Positions 17,524-27,395 of a DNA stretch of 64,000 nucleotides are shown here, piece after piece. The DNA is from Jiangella mangrovi. GTDB lineage: Bacteria; Actinomycetota; Actinomycetes; Jiangellales; Jiangellaceae. The stretch's first letter is position 1; the number at the start of each line of letters is the position of its first letter. The DNA is taken from the NCBI RefSeq assembly GCF_014204975.1, contig NZ_JACHMM010000001.1, positions 5,332,001-5,396,000 on the forward strand. The letters are read 5' to 3'. The notes under the pieces are model-generated. The model was given only the letters and a program-made list of their open reading frames with translations, did not search any database and had not been told where the DNA came from. Position numbers and translations under genes: made by a program.

Positions 17524-19108
17524 TCGCCGTTCCCCCCTGGCGCAGCAGACCGTAGGTGACGGCGTCGACCAGCGCCTCCCACGAGGCCTCGATGATGTTG
17601 GCCCCGACCCCCACGGTCTCCCAGGACGTCTTCCCGTCCGTCATCTCCACGAGCACGCGCGTCACCGCGTCCGTGCCGTGGGCCGCGTCCAGGATCCGCA
17701 CCCGGAAGTCGATGAGCTCGAGCTTGTCGATCTCCGGATAGAGCGCGCCGATCGCGGTGCGCAGGGCGTGGTCGAGCGCGTTGACCGGACCGTTCCCCTC
17801 ACCGGTCACGACGACGCGCTCGCCCCCTGCCCGCAGCTTCACCGTCCCCTCGCTGACGGCGTCGCCGCCGGGGCGCGACTCGGTGATGACCCGCCACGAC
17901 TCGACGTCGAAGTAGCTGACCCGCCGGCCCTCGGCCTCTTCGCGCAGCAGCAGCTCGAACGAGGCGTCGGCCGCCTCGAACGTGTAGCCGGCGGCCTCGA
18001 GGTCCTTCACCCGCTGGGTGACGCGGGTGACCAGCTCGCGGTCGCCCGAGACGTCGTAGCCCAGCTCGCGGCTCTTCAGCTCGATGCTGGCCCGGCCGGC
18101 CATGTCCGACACCAGCAGCCGCATGTCGTTGCCGACGAGGGCGGGGTCGGTGTGCTGGTACAGGTCGGGGTCGACCTTGATGGCGCTGGCGTGCAGGCCG
18201 GCCTTGTGCGCGAACGCGCTGGCGCCGACGTAGGGCTGGCGCGAGTAGGGCACGATGTTCGTCAGCTCGGAGACGGCGTGGGCGATGCGCGTCGCCTCGT
18301 GCAGCGCGCCGGCCGGCAGCACCGTCATCCCCCGCTTGAGCTCGAGGTTCGCGACCACGGTCATGATGTCGGCGTTGCCGGTGCGCTCCCCCGTTCCGTT
18401 GACGGTCCCCTGCACGTGGGTGGCCCCGGCGTCGACCGCGGCGACGGAGTTGGCGACGGCGCACCCGGTGTCGTTGTGCGCGTGCATGCCCAGCCGGGCG
18501 CCGGTCTGCTCGAGCACCGCGGCGACGGTCGCGCGGACGTCGTCGGGCAGCATGCCGCCGTTGGTGTCGCAGAGGACGACGACGTCGGCGCCGGCCTCGG
18601 TGGCCGTGCGGACCACACGCAGCGCGTACGCGGGGTCGGTGCGGAACCCGTCGAAGAAGTGCTCGGCGTCGACGAACACCCGCCGGCCCTCGCCCGTGAG
18701 GAAGCCGACGGTGTCGGCGATCATCGCCAGGTTCTCGTCCTGCGTGGTGCGCAGCGCCCGCTCGACGTGGCCGACGTGGCTCTTCGCGACCAGCGTGACG
18801 ACCGGCGTCTCGGCGTCGAGGAGCGCCCGCACCTGCGGGTCCTCGGCCGCCGTCGTGCCGGCCTTGCGGGTGGCGCCGAACGCCGCGAGCGTCGCCGTCT
18901 TCAGGTTCAGCTCGGTGCGGGCGCGGCGGAAGAACTCGGTGTCCTTGGGGACCGCGCCCGGCCAGCCGCCCTCGATGAACCCGACGCCCAGCTCGTCCAG
19001 GTGGCCCGCGATGGCGAGCTTGTCCTGCACCGAGAGCGAGAGCCCCTCCTGCTGGGCGCCGTCGCGGAGCGAGGTGTCGTAGACGTGGAACTGTTCGAGG
19101 TCGGTCAC
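17516..19108 (-). CDS. cimA: citramalate synthase
   Basis: A 530-residue enzyme condensing acetyl-CoA with pyruvate to (R)-citramalate, the first step of the threonine-independent route to 2-oxobutyrate and isoleucine. The HMGL-like TIM barrel shows DTSLRDGAQQEG near the start, VDAEHFFDGF, CDTNGGMLPDD, and HAHNDTGCAVANSV. The LeuA-type regulatory dimer domain fills the C-terminal third. I chose GTG 19108 (GAGGA 8 nt upstream) over the longer frame. A leader peptide and terminator lie between it and ilvE, so it has its own attenuator. LeuA is the main alternative, but the sequence follows the CimA type (HVYDTSLRDGAQQEG, GGWPGA). Confidence 0.93.
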   Translation of the reverse strand: MTDLEQFHVYDTSLRDGAQQEGLSLSVQDKLAIAGHLDELGVGFIEGGWPGAVPKDTEFFRRARTELNLKTATLAAFGATRKAGTTAAEDPQVRALLDAETPVVTLVAKSHVGHVERALRTTQDENLAMIADTVGFLTGEGRRVFVDAEHFFDGFRTDPAYALRVVRTATEAGADVVVLCDTNGGMLPDDVRATVAAVLEQTGARLGMHAHNDTGCAVANSVAAVDAGATHVQGTVNGTGERTGNADIMTVVANLELKRGMTVLPAGALHEATRIAHAVSELTNIVPYSRQPYVGASAFAHKAGLHASAIKVDPDLYQHTDPALVGNDMRLLVSDMAGRASIELKSRELGYDVSGDRELVTRVTQRVKDLEAAGYTFEAADASFELLLREEAEGRRVSYFDVESWRVITESRPGGDAVSEGTVKLRAGGERVVVTGEGNGPVNALDHALRTAIGALYPEIDKLELIDFRVRILDAAHGTDAVTRVLVEMTDGKTSWETVGVGANIIEASWEALVDAVTYGLLRQGGTAIS

Positions 19109-19171
19109 TGCTCTGTCCTCACGGGTCGGTGAGCGCGGGTCGGGCGGTTGGACAAACACGATGTCATTGCA

Positions 19172-19203
19172 AAGAAAAAGACCCCTCGCGGATGCGAGAG
19201 GTC
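19172..19203 (-). terminator. attenuator terminator upstream of cimA
   Basis: On the minus strand GACCTCTCGC pairs with GCGAGGGGTC (10 bp, one U-G) around loop ATCC, followed by a T-rich tail of five T, C, three T. It ends about 60 bp before the cimA start. Together with the leader peptide at 19239-19265 and the hairpin just after it, it makes a complete attenuator. Confidence 0.85.
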
Positions 19204-19238
19204 TGCGCGCCTGGCATTGGTGCTGGGTGCCGGCGCGC

Positions 19239-19265
19239 CTACGTAATAATCAGACAGAAGCTCAT
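19239..19265 (-). CDS. cimA leader peptide with Leu-Ile-Ile-Thr codons
   Basis: A nine-codon frame reading M-S-F-C-L-I-I-T-stop. The control codons CTG ATT ATT ACG include two ATT codons, rare in this GC-rich genome. A CATACT -10 box (minus strand, 19274-19279) lies 8 nt before the ATG and there is no ribosome site, so translation probably starts on a leaderless RNA. Right after the stop, GCGCGCC...GGCGCGC forms a strong hairpin (about 19207-19237), then the terminator. The layout is that of ribosome-mediated attenuation by branched-chain aminoacyl-tRNA supply. Ile is the end product of the citramalate route, which fits. Confidence 0.72.
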   Translation of the reverse strand: MSFCLIIT

Positions 19266-19298
19266 CGTGCAGCAGTATGGCACAGTTCACGCGACGAC

Positions 19299-19332
19299 GC
19301 CCGGCCGCCTCCACACTGTGGAGGGACCGGGC
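19299..19332 (-). terminator. hairpin after ilvE
   Basis: Nested stems GCCCGG/CCGGGC and CCTCCAC/GTGGAGG, 15 bp after the ilvE stop. There is no T-run, but its stability and place suggest the ilvE terminator, separating ilvE from the cimA leader promoter. Confidence 0.6.
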
Positions 19333-19346
19333 GCCGGCCGAGCAGG

Positions 19347-20441
<1,095 letters not shown>

Positions 20442-20468
20442 GGCGGTGCTCCTAGACGATCGGAATTA

Positions 20469-20482
20469 GTTGGACGTCCAAC
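20469..20482. promoter_or_regulatory. palindromic operator candidate upstream of ilvE
   Basis: GTTGGACGTCCAAC is a perfect 14-bp palindrome 27 bp before the ilvE start. It is also near the 3' end of the glycerophosphodiesterase gene transcribed toward it. No known box matches exactly; a dimeric repressor or activator site is inferred. Confidence 0.5.
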
Positions 20483-20487
20483 CAACG

Positions 20488-21282
20488 CTACCGATCATCG
20501 CGTTCTGCGTAAACGGTGCGTGGCCAACGACCCTCGGCGATCATCACCTCGCGCAGCACATCGGGCCGGTCGGTGATGATGCCGTCGACACCCGCGTTGA
20601 TCAGCCGGTGCATGACGACTGGGTCGTCAACCGTCCATACGATGAGGCGCAACCCCAGGTCATGGGCGCCTTCGACCAGACGGTCGATGAATATCGGGAG
20701 TCTACCCCAGCGCAACGGCACGTGCACGAAGCCCCCGTTGGCCACCCGGCGCGGCGGCGCGACCCGCCCGTGCGAGCAGGCCAGCCACGACACCAGCGAG
20801 CGCCAGCCCAGGGCACACGACAGCCCGGGCCCGAGGTCGGCCCGCAGCGACGCCAGCCAGCCGTCCCAGGCGCCGGCCAGGCAGACCCGCTCGACGGCGT
20901 TCGTGGCGCGCAGCACGCGGGCCAGCGGCTCCAGCGACTCCTCGTCCTTGACGTCGATGACGAACTTCGCGTCGGGGAACGCCATGAGGAGGTCGTCGAG
21001 CCGGGCCACGGGCTCCGAGCCGAACACCGTCAGGCGGCGCACCTCGTCCCAGGAGCGGCGCTTGACCAGGCCCCGCCCCTCGGTGACGCGGTTCAGCTTG
21101 GCGTCGTGGAAGGCGAGGGGGACGCCGTCGGAGGTGATGCGGACGTCGGTCTCGAGATACCGCAGCCCGAGGGCGTAGGACCGCTCGAAGGCGGCCAGGG
21201 TGTTCTCGGCAGCCAGCCCCGCCCCGCCCCGGTGGGCGATGGCCAGCACGTGGGGCTCCACTCCGTAACGAGTCAGGCTCAC
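20488..21282 (-). CDS. glycerophosphodiester phosphodiesterase
   Basis: A 264-residue TIM-barrel enzyme hydrolysing glycerophosphodiesters to glycerol-3-phosphate and an alcohol. The diagnostic sites are AHRGG and ENTLAAFERSY near the N-terminus, then LETDVRITSDGVPLAFHD carrying the metal ligands and catalytic His, and the closing TVDDPVVMHRLINAGVDGIITDRPD. No signal peptide, so the cytosolic form. GTG 21282 is chosen; GTG 21261 is an alternative since the conserved part begins just after it. Confidence 0.92.
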   Translation of the reverse strand: MSLTRYGVEPHVLAIAHRGGAGLAAENTLAAFERSYALGLRYLETDVRITSDGVPLAFHDAKLNRVTEGRGLVKRRSWDEVRRLTVFGSEPVARLDDLLMAFPDAKFVIDVKDEESLEPLARVLRATNAVERVCLAGAWDGWLASLRADLGPGLSCALGWRSLVSWLACSHGRVAPPRRVANGGFVHVPLRWGRLPIFIDRLVEGAHDLGLRLIVWTVDDPVVMHRLINAGVDGIITDRPDVLREVMIAEGRWPRTVYAERDDR

Positions 21283-21445
21283 GACCCTTACGCTGACAGC
21301 CTTCAACGCGGCGGTCGATGGCAAAGTGCCTGTTCGCAGCAGGGTTCACAGAAGGTTCATCGGCGCGGCAACCACGGGTGGCCCCACGGTCGGCGGGGGT
21401 CCGCGTGCGAGCGCGGGCCCCCGCCGATCCGGTCCTACCGGCGGG

Positions 21446-23350
21446 TCACTTCAGGCCCGCGGCCTGGGCCGCCGCCCGGCCGCCGACGATCGGCAGTTCG
21501 ATCAGCGAGCGCTGCGGGGCGATCGAGATGGTGGCCCGGTTCTGGTCGGCCTGGCTGCCGTAGTCGCGGTAGCTGCCGACGATGATGACGCCGATCCGGT
21601 GCCCCTCCGGGAACACGTAGTCCTCCGGCAGCAGCGGGAAGCTGACGTCGTAGACCTGCCCCGGGACCAGCGGGGTGGGCGTCGTGTAGTCGTCGATGTT
21701 GACGCCGTCGACGATCCCCTTGGTGACGACCTCGCGCGGCGTCTCGGCGACCCGTTTGCCGACCGTGCGGTAACAGGCGTCCTCGGCGAACCCGCCCCAC
21801 ACGGCGGACTCGCCCCAGCAGTCCTCGACGGTGCCGGTGATGACGCCGTCGCCGGCCCGCTGCACACGCACGGCCGGGCCGTAGTCGACCAGGATCGCGG
21901 CGAAGTTCGTGTCCGCGGTGCTGGACGTCGCCTGCAGCTGGACCGTCGGTGTGCCGGAGATGTGCAGCGGCGCCGTCAGCGGCTCGGACACGTACGCGAG
22001 CCGGTTCGGCTGGACCGCGAGCTCGTTGGTGATCATCGCGGTCTCGCGCTGGTTCGGGTCGTCGACGAAGCTCAGCGTCGGGTCGAGCGGGCGGTTCGGG
22101 ACGACCGACAGGCCGCCGGCGCCGTCGGCGTGCGGCTGCAGCCAGACCCGCGTCTCGCGCGCACCCTTGATGGGCCAGTCGCTGTACTCGGCCCAGACGT
22201 CCGGCGCGCGCTCGATGTCGGCGATCGGCTCGTCCATGATCCCGTTGTCGACGCCCTGCAGCCAGTAGTCGAACCACCGGTGCAGCTCGACGACCCATTC
22301 GGCGCGGCGGAAGTCGAAGGGGTCGATGTGCCCGGTCTGGGTCAGCCACAGCTTGCGCGGCACGTCGTTCTCGGCGAGCGCGTACCACCACTTGCTGAAG
22401 TGGTCGGGGCGGACGTTCTCGTCGTTGATGCCGTGGACCACGAAGACGCTGGCCTTCACGTTGCCGGCGTCGGGGTTGTAGTCACGCAGCGCCCAGAACG
22501 GCGTGTAGTCGCCGGTCTCGTCGCCGTCGGTGGCGGCCAGTTCATCGCGCACGGGCTGGCAGTGCGCGCGGCGATCGGGGTTGGTGACGGTGTTGGACAG
22601 CGACGACGGGTAGCTGTTCCCGCGGGTGACGACGCCGTTGCTGCGGGTGTAGTCGTACCAGCTGGAGATCGCGCTGATCGGGACGATGGTCGACAGGCCC
22701 TCGACACCGGAGGCGGCGGTCGCGTTGGCGAGCGTGCCGTCGTAGGACTTGCCGATGAGGCCGGTCCTGCCGTTGTGCCAGTCGGCGACGACCGGGACGC
22801 CGTCCTTGTCGACGCCGGGGATGCGCCCGTTCAGCCAGTCGATGACGACCTTGGGCGACAGGTTGTCCGAGACGCCACCGGTGGTCGGGCAGCCGGTGGA
22901 GTTGTTCGTGCCGATCATGTCCATGAGGACGATCGCGTACCCGCGCGGCACGAAGTAGTTGTCGTAGTAGAGCGGCCAGCGGTCGAGCAGGCCGTCGCCG
23001 TCCTGGTCCAGCTTCAGCTCCGACTCGTTGCCCCGCCCGAGGGTCGAGTAGTACGGGCTCGGGTCCATGATGACCGGGACATCGAGGCCCTGCTCGCTGG
23101 CCGCCGGCCGCATGATGTCGACGGCGATGACGTCGACCACGCCGTTCGAGTCGGAGTCGTACGGCGACGTGATGAAGACGCGCTCCCGGATGGCATCGTC
23201 GTAGCCGAAGACCGGCTGCGTCACGCCGTCCTCGACGACGATGCCGACCTCTTCGTCCGCCGCTCCCGCGCCCGCGTTCGTCGTGACCGCCGCGGTGGCG
23301 GTCAGCGCGAGGGCGGCGGGGAGGGCGAGCAACCTGCGGGCTCTGACCAC
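21446..23350 (-). CDS. secreted CocE/NonD or Xaa-Pro dipeptidyl-peptidase (S15-type), copy 1
   Basis: A 634-residue alpha/beta hydrolase with an exported N-terminus (RRLLALPAALALTATAAVTTNAGAGA). The nucleophile sits in GKSYDGTLAN, the acid probably in FVVHGINDENV and the His in TQTGHIDPFDF. A C-terminal jelly-roll domain typical of X-Pro dipeptidyl-peptidases and cocaine-esterase-like enzymes follows. An acidic stretch SPYDSDSNGVVD and another DQDGDGLLDRW resemble calcium loops. GTG 23350 has GGGAG upstream. It is almost identical in length and order to the neighbouring copy, a clear tandem duplication. The substrate (proline-containing peptides or esters) is inferred. Confidence 0.88.
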   Translation of the reverse strand: MVRARRLLALPAALALTATAAVTTNAGAGAADEEVGIVVEDGVTQPVFGYDDAIRERVFITSPYDSDSNGVVDVIAVDIMRPAASEQGLDVPVIMDPSPYYSTLGRGNESELKLDQDGDGLLDRWPLYYDNYFVPRGYAIVLMDMIGTNNSTGCPTTGGVSDNLSPKVVIDWLNGRIPGVDKDGVPVVADWHNGRTGLIGKSYDGTLANATAASGVEGLSTIVPISAISSWYDYTRSNGVVTRGNSYPSSLSNTVTNPDRRAHCQPVRDELAATDGDETGDYTPFWALRDYNPDAGNVKASVFVVHGINDENVRPDHFSKWWYALAENDVPRKLWLTQTGHIDPFDFRRAEWVVELHRWFDYWLQGVDNGIMDEPIADIERAPDVWAEYSDWPIKGARETRVWLQPHADGAGGLSVVPNRPLDPTLSFVDDPNQRETAMITNELAVQPNRLAYVSEPLTAPLHISGTPTVQLQATSSTADTNFAAILVDYGPAVRVQRAGDGVITGTVEDCWGESAVWGGFAEDACYRTVGKRVAETPREVVTKGIVDGVNIDDYTTPTPLVPGQVYDVSFPLLPEDYVFPEGHRIGVIIVGSYRDYGSQADQNRATISIAPQRSLIELPIVGGRAAAQAAGLK

Positions 23351-23394
23351 GAGAGTTCTCCCATGTCCGGTGGGGCGGTGATGTGATGGGGGAA

Positions 23395-23440
23395 TGCGCC
23401 GGTGACGCGGCCGTCCAACCGCGGCCGCGGCACCGGCGCA
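23395..23440 (-). terminator. long hairpin between the two peptidase genes
   Basis: TGCGCCGGTG (23395-23404) pairs with CACCGGCGCA (23431-23440) and, inside it, CGCGGCCG (23406-23413) with CGGCCGCG (23422-23429). It follows the stop of the upstream copy (23452) by 11 bp and precedes the start of the second (23350). It likely limits read-through between the duplicates, though a T-run is lacking. Confidence 0.65.
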
Positions 23441-23451
23441 TCCGTCAGGCG

Positions 23452-25356
23452 CTACTCGAGGCCGGCCGCCACGGCCGCCATCCGGCCGCCGACGATCGGC
23501 AGCTCGATGACGCTGCGCTGCGGCAGGACCGAGATGGTGGCGCGGTTCGGGTCGGCCTGGCTGCCGTAGTCGCGGTAGCTGCCGACGATGATCACGCCGA
23601 TGCGGTGGCCCTCGGGGAACACGTAGTCCTCGGGCAGCAGCGGGAACTGCACGTCGTACGGCTTGCCCGGGATCAGCGGCGTCGGGGTGCTGTAGTCGTA
23701 CAGGTTGACGCCGTCGATGATGCCCTTGGTGACGACCTCGCGCTGGGTGAGCGCGACCCGCTTGTCCACCTCGCGGTAGCAGGCGTCCTCGGCGTAGCCG
23801 CCCCACGTCGCCGTCGCACCCCAGCAGTCCTCGACGGTGCCGGTGATGACGCCGTCGCCCTGCCGCTGGACCCGCTCAGCCGGCCCGTAGTCGACCACGA
23901 TGACGCCGAAGTTGGTGTCCGTGGTGCTGACCGTCGCGCCGATCTTCAGCTCCGGCGTGCCGGAGATGTGCAGCGGCGCCTCCAGCGGGTCGGACAGGTA
24001 CACCAGGCGGTTCGCCGTGACGGACTCCTCGTTCGACACCATGGCGGTCTCACGCTGGTTGGGGTCGTCGACGAAGCTCAGGACCGGGTCGGACCCGCGG
24101 TTCGGCGTGAGGGAGAGGTCACCGGAGGCGCCGGCGTTCGGCTCCAGCCAGAGCCGCGTCGGCCGCGAGCCCGGGATCGGCCAGTCGTTCGCCGTCTCCC
24201 ACACGTCCGGCGCCCGCTCGACGTCGACGATCGGCTCGTCCATGATCCCGTTGTCGACGTCGTACAGCCAGAAGTCGAACCACTTGTGGATCTCGTCGAC
24301 CCACGCCTCGCGGCGGAAGTCGAACGGGTCGATGTGGCCGGTCTGGGTCAGCCACAGCTTGCGCGGCACGTCGTTCTCCGTCAGGCCGTACCAGAGCTTG
24401 CTGAAGTGGTCGGGGCGGACGTTCTCGTCGTTCAGGCCGTGGACCACGAAGACGCTCGCCTTGATCTTGTCCATGTCGCGGGTGTAGTCGCGGACGTGCC
24501 AGAACGGCGTGTAGTCGCCGGTCTCGTCGCCGTCGTTCGCCGACAGGGTGTCGCGCACCGGGCGGCAGTAGTCGCGGCGGTCCGGGTTCGTGACGGTGTT
24601 CGCGAGGCTCGCGAGGTAGTTGTTGCCGCGCTGGATGACGCCGTTGCTGCGGGTGTAGTCGTAGTAGCTGGCGATCGCGCTGATCGGGACGATCGTGGTC
24701 AGCCCCTCGACGCCGGACACCGCCGTGCCGTTGGCCAGCGTGCCGTCGTAGGACTTGCCGATGAGCCCGGTCTTGCCGTTGTGCCAGTCGACGACCACCT
24801 CGGCGCCGTTCTTGTCGACGCCCGGGATGCGGCCGTTCAGCCAGTCGATGACGACCTTCGGCGACAGGTTGTCCGACGCGTCGTGCACCGTCGGGCAGCC
24901 GGTGGAGTTGTTCGTCCCGATCATGTCCATGAGGATCACGGCGTAGCCGCGGGGCACGAAGTAGTTGTCGTAGAACAGCGGCCAGCGGTCCAGCAGGCCG
25001 TCGCCGTCCTGATCCAGCTTCAGCTCCGACTCGTTGCCGCGGCCCAGCGTCGAGTAGTACGGGCTCGGGTCCATGATGACCGGGACCTTCAGCCCCTGGT
25101 CACTGGCGGCCGGCCGCATGATGTCGACGGTCACGATGTCGAGCACGCCGTTCGAGTCGGAGTCGTACGGCGACGTGATGAAGACGCGTTCGCGGATCGC
25201 GTCGCCGTAGCCGAAGACCGGCTGCGTCACGCCGTCCTCGACCACGATGCTCGGCTCGTCGTCGGCGGCGCCCGCGCCGGCGCTGGTGGCGACCGCTGCG
25301 GTCGCCGTCAGCGCCAGGGCGATGGGTACTGCGAGCAACCTGCGGGCTCTGACCAC
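23452..25356 (-). CDS. secreted CocE/NonD or Xaa-Pro dipeptidyl-peptidase (S15-type), copy 2
   Basis: A second 634-residue copy with the same signal (RRLLAVPIALALTATAAVATSAGAGA), the same GKSYDGTLAN nucleophile, VVHGLNDENV and TQTGHIDPFDF, calcium-like loops and C-terminal beta domain. Differences are spread along the whole length and concentrated in the C-terminal domain, so the duplication is not brand new. As the upstream gene of the pair it is next to the promoter region that holds TGTCACA boxes, shared with the divergent sensor kinase. Both enzymes are likely released outside the cell or bound to the wall for peptide scavenging. Confidence 0.88.
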   Translation of the reverse strand: MVRARRLLAVPIALALTATAAVATSAGAGAADDEPSIVVEDGVTQPVFGYGDAIRERVFITSPYDSDSNGVLDIVTVDIMRPAASDQGLKVPVIMDPSPYYSTLGRGNESELKLDQDGDGLLDRWPLFYDNYFVPRGYAVILMDMIGTNNSTGCPTVHDASDNLSPKVVIDWLNGRIPGVDKNGAEVVVDWHNGKTGLIGKSYDGTLANGTAVSGVEGLTTIVPISAIASYYDYTRSNGVIQRGNNYLASLANTVTNPDRRDYCRPVRDTLSANDGDETGDYTPFWHVRDYTRDMDKIKASVFVVHGLNDENVRPDHFSKLWYGLTENDVPRKLWLTQTGHIDPFDFRREAWVDEIHKWFDFWLYDVDNGIMDEPIVDVERAPDVWETANDWPIPGSRPTRLWLEPNAGASGDLSLTPNRGSDPVLSFVDDPNQRETAMVSNEESVTANRLVYLSDPLEAPLHISGTPELKIGATVSTTDTNFGVIVVDYGPAERVQRQGDGVITGTVEDCWGATATWGGYAEDACYREVDKRVALTQREVVTKGIIDGVNLYDYSTPTPLIPGKPYDVQFPLLPEDYVFPEGHRIGVIIVGSYRDYGSQADPNRATISVLPQRSVIELPIVGGRMAAVAAGLE

Positions 25357-25396
25357 GTCTGTCTCCCATGTCTGGAGGAGTCCGGATTTAGTGCTA

Positions 25397-25420
25397 TGTC
25401 ACATACAAGTGGGTGTGACA
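25397..25420. promoter_or_regulatory. TGTCACA inverted repeat between peptidase and sensor-kinase genes
   Basis: TGTCACA (25397-25403) and TGTGACA (25414-25420) form a perfect 7-bp inverted repeat with 10-bp spacing. Two further half sites follow (TGTCA at 25426, TGACA near 25447). A similar TGTCA-N4-TGACA lies at 27396-27409 upstream of the membrane gene after the response regulator. Probably an operator for a dimeric regulator, plausibly the adjacent response regulator. Confidence 0.55.
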
Positions 25421-25584
25421 AGGGGTGTCAAGATCGGACTTTTGGTGACATGGAACGACGAAATGCGCTGGTGATGCCCGTATCACGGCGAAAGGGTGAC
25501 GCTGGTCATGCCCTCGCGGTGGGGCGCGGCCGCCACGCTCGGCACATGACCACCCGCATGGCTGAACCGCGAGAGGGTGGGCGC

Positions 25585-26733
25585 ATGTCCGAATCCACGA
25601 CCGCGCGTCGCGTCGTCCTGGCGATCCTGCTGGGCAACGCGGCCTGGGTGGTCGTGATCCCGTGGCGGATGGTCCGGCCGCCCACGCCGGTGCTCGATGC
25701 GGCCTTCGCGGCAGGACTGCTGGCGGTGGCGATCGTCACCGGCATGATGCTGCGTTCTGCAGCCACGGCGCGAGACGGCGCCCGCGGCCGCGCCCGCGTC
25801 CGCCGTACGCCGGGCGGAGCCGCGGTCCTGGTGACGCTGGGGTTGTGGTGGCCGGCCTACCAGTGGGCGGTTCCGGGCGACGCTCCGTGGGCGTGGCTGG
25901 CCGGAATGGTGGCGGGCGCGGTCGCCCTCGCCCTGCCCTGGACCGTCACGGCGGGCGTCGTGCTGGCGCACACGGGCGCGGCGACGGCGGGCGCGCTCGC
26001 CTTCGGCACATCCGTCCTGACGCAGGTGCTCACCGTCTGGGGCGCCGCGGCAGCCGTCGTGGTGATGCTGCACGCGCTGGTCTGGCTGCTCGGGCTGCTG
26101 CACGACTCGGAACGGGCCCGGGAGTCCGAGGCCGCACTGGCCGTGGCCGAGGAGCGGCTGCGGATGAGCCGGGAACTGCACGACCTGCTCGGGCACCGGC
26201 TGACGGTGATCGCACTGAAGGCGGAGCTGGCCGCCGGCCTGACCGGCGCCGATCCCGAGCAGGCCCGCGCCGAGACCGACGAGATCCGGCAGGTCGCCGC
26301 GGCCACGCTCGGCGAGGTGCGCCGGGCCGTGCAGGGCGAGACGGTGAGCGACCTGCGACATCAGCTCGAGTCGGCGCGCCTGGTGCTGTCGTCGGCCGGC
26401 GTCCGGATGGACGTCGCGCTGGAACCGCTGCCGCTGACCGCGGCGGAGTCCGCGCTGCTCGCCGCCGTCGTCCGGGAGGGCGTCACCAACGTCCTGCGCC
26501 ATGCCCGCGCCACCGAGGTGCGGATCCGGCTGGAGGCCACGCGGGGAGGGCGCACCTTCGGGTTCGTCAACGACGACGCCGGCGGCGCGGCTTCCGGGAC
26601 CGGGCCGGCGGGGACCGGGCCGGCCGGGACCGGGCTGGCCGGGCTGGCGATCCGCTGCGCCGATCTCGGCGCGACGCTGACGGCCGGGCCGACCGACGGC
26701 GACTTCGAGCTGCGGGTGGACCTGCCCGCGTGA
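25585..26733 (+). CDS. two-component sensor histidine kinase (HisKA_3, NarX/DesK type)
   Basis: A 382-residue membrane kinase. Four to five hydrophobic segments occupy about residues 10-160. The dimerisation/phosphoacceptor helix is RMSRELHDLLGHRLTVIALKAEL with H199, and a HATPase_c domain follows (VVREGVTNVLRHARA, then the flexible GTGPAGTGPAGTGLAGLAIRC lid). The triple GTGPAG arises from a DNA tandem repeat and lengthens the G-box loop. GAGAGGGTGGG upstream supports ATG 25585. It phosphorylates the co-oriented response regulator 37 bp downstream. The sensed signal may relate to the divergent peptidases. Confidence 0.9.
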   Translation: MSESTTARRVVLAILLGNAAWVVVIPWRMVRPPTPVLDAAFAAGLLAVAIVTGMMLRSAATARDGARGRARVRRTPGGAAVLVTLGLWWPAYQWAVPGDAPWAWLAGMVAGAVALALPWTVTAGVVLAHTGAATAGALAFGTSVLTQVLTVWGAAAAVVVMLHALVWLLGLLHDSERARESEAALAVAEERLRMSRELHDLLGHRLTVIALKAELAAGLTGADPEQARAETDEIRQVAAATLGEVRRAVQGETVSDLRHQLESARLVLSSAGVRMDVALEPLPLTAAESALLAAVVREGVTNVLRHARATEVRIRLEATRGGRTFGFVNDDAGGAASGTGPAGTGPAGTGLAGLAIRCADLGATLTAGPTDGDFELRVDLPA

Positions 26734-26770
26734 CATTGCGTCAAGGCCGTCCGGTCCGGACACTGTCCCT

Positions 26771-27388
26771 GTGCGCGACGTGGTGATCAGGGTGCTGCTG
26801 GCCGAGGACGAGGAGCTGATCCGGGTCGCGCTCGCCGGACTGCTCGACCGCGAGCCCGACATCGACGTGGTCGCGACCGCCGCCGACGGCCGGGCCGCGG
26901 TCGACCTCGCGAGGCGGCACCGGCCCGACGTCGCCGTCGTCGACCTGCAGATGCCGGGGCTCGACGGGCTCGAGGTCGTGACGGAACTGGGCCGGGCGCT
27001 GCCGGAGTGTGCGGCGGTGATACTCACCGGGCACGGCCGGCCGGTGGTGCTGCGGCGCGCGCTGGCCTCCGGCGCCCGCGGGTTCCTCGCCAAGGGCGCA
27101 CCGGGCACCGCACTGGCCGACGTCGTCCGGCGCGTCCACGAGGGCCATCGCTACGTCGACCCGCTGCTCGCGGCCGACGCGCTCACTGCGCCGCCGTCGC
27201 CGCTGACCACCCGCGAGGCGGACGTCCTGCGGTGCGCCCGCGCCGAGCGGCCGGTCCGCGACGTCGCCCGCGAGCTGTTCCTCTCGCCCGGAACCGTGCG
27301 CAACCAGCTCTCCCGGGTGACCCAGAAGCTCGGCGTCGCAACGCGGGCCGAGGCGTACGAGCTGGCGCAGGAGTCCGGCTGGATCTGA
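26771..27388 (+). CDS. LuxR/NarL family response regulator
   Basis: A 205-residue two-domain regulator. The receiver domain shows the acidic pocket (LLAEDEE) and phosphoacceptor D58 in VVDLQMPGLDG, then LTGHGRP and FLAKGAPG. The C-terminal helix-turn-helix reads LTTREADVLRCARAERPVRDVARELFLSPGTVRNQLSRVTQKLG. It is the evident partner of the kinase just upstream. It likely binds TGTCA/TGACA-type repeats around this locus (inference). The start could be GTG 26771 or GTG 26783; no ribosome site decides it. Confidence 0.93.
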   Translation: MRDVVIRVLLAEDEELIRVALAGLLDREPDIDVVATAADGRAAVDLARRHRPDVAVVDLQMPGLDGLEVVTELGRALPECAAVILTGHGRPVVLRRALASGARGFLAKGAPGTALADVVRRVHEGHRYVDPLLAADALTAPPSPLTTREADVLRCARAERPVRDVARELFLSPGTVRNQLSRVTQKLGVATRAEAYELAQESGWI

Positions 27389-27395
27389 GCGCACG

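Noticed and set aside
21446-25356. The duplicated peptidases as an assembly artefact
   Set aside because: The copies differ at many positions throughout and have different flanks and a hairpin between them, so they are real paralogues.
23383-25584. Long plus-strand open frame that would extend the sensor kinase to 1116 residues
   Set aside because: It is antisense to the two peptidase genes and has no coding-like composition there. The kinase has a clear ribosome site and start at 25585.
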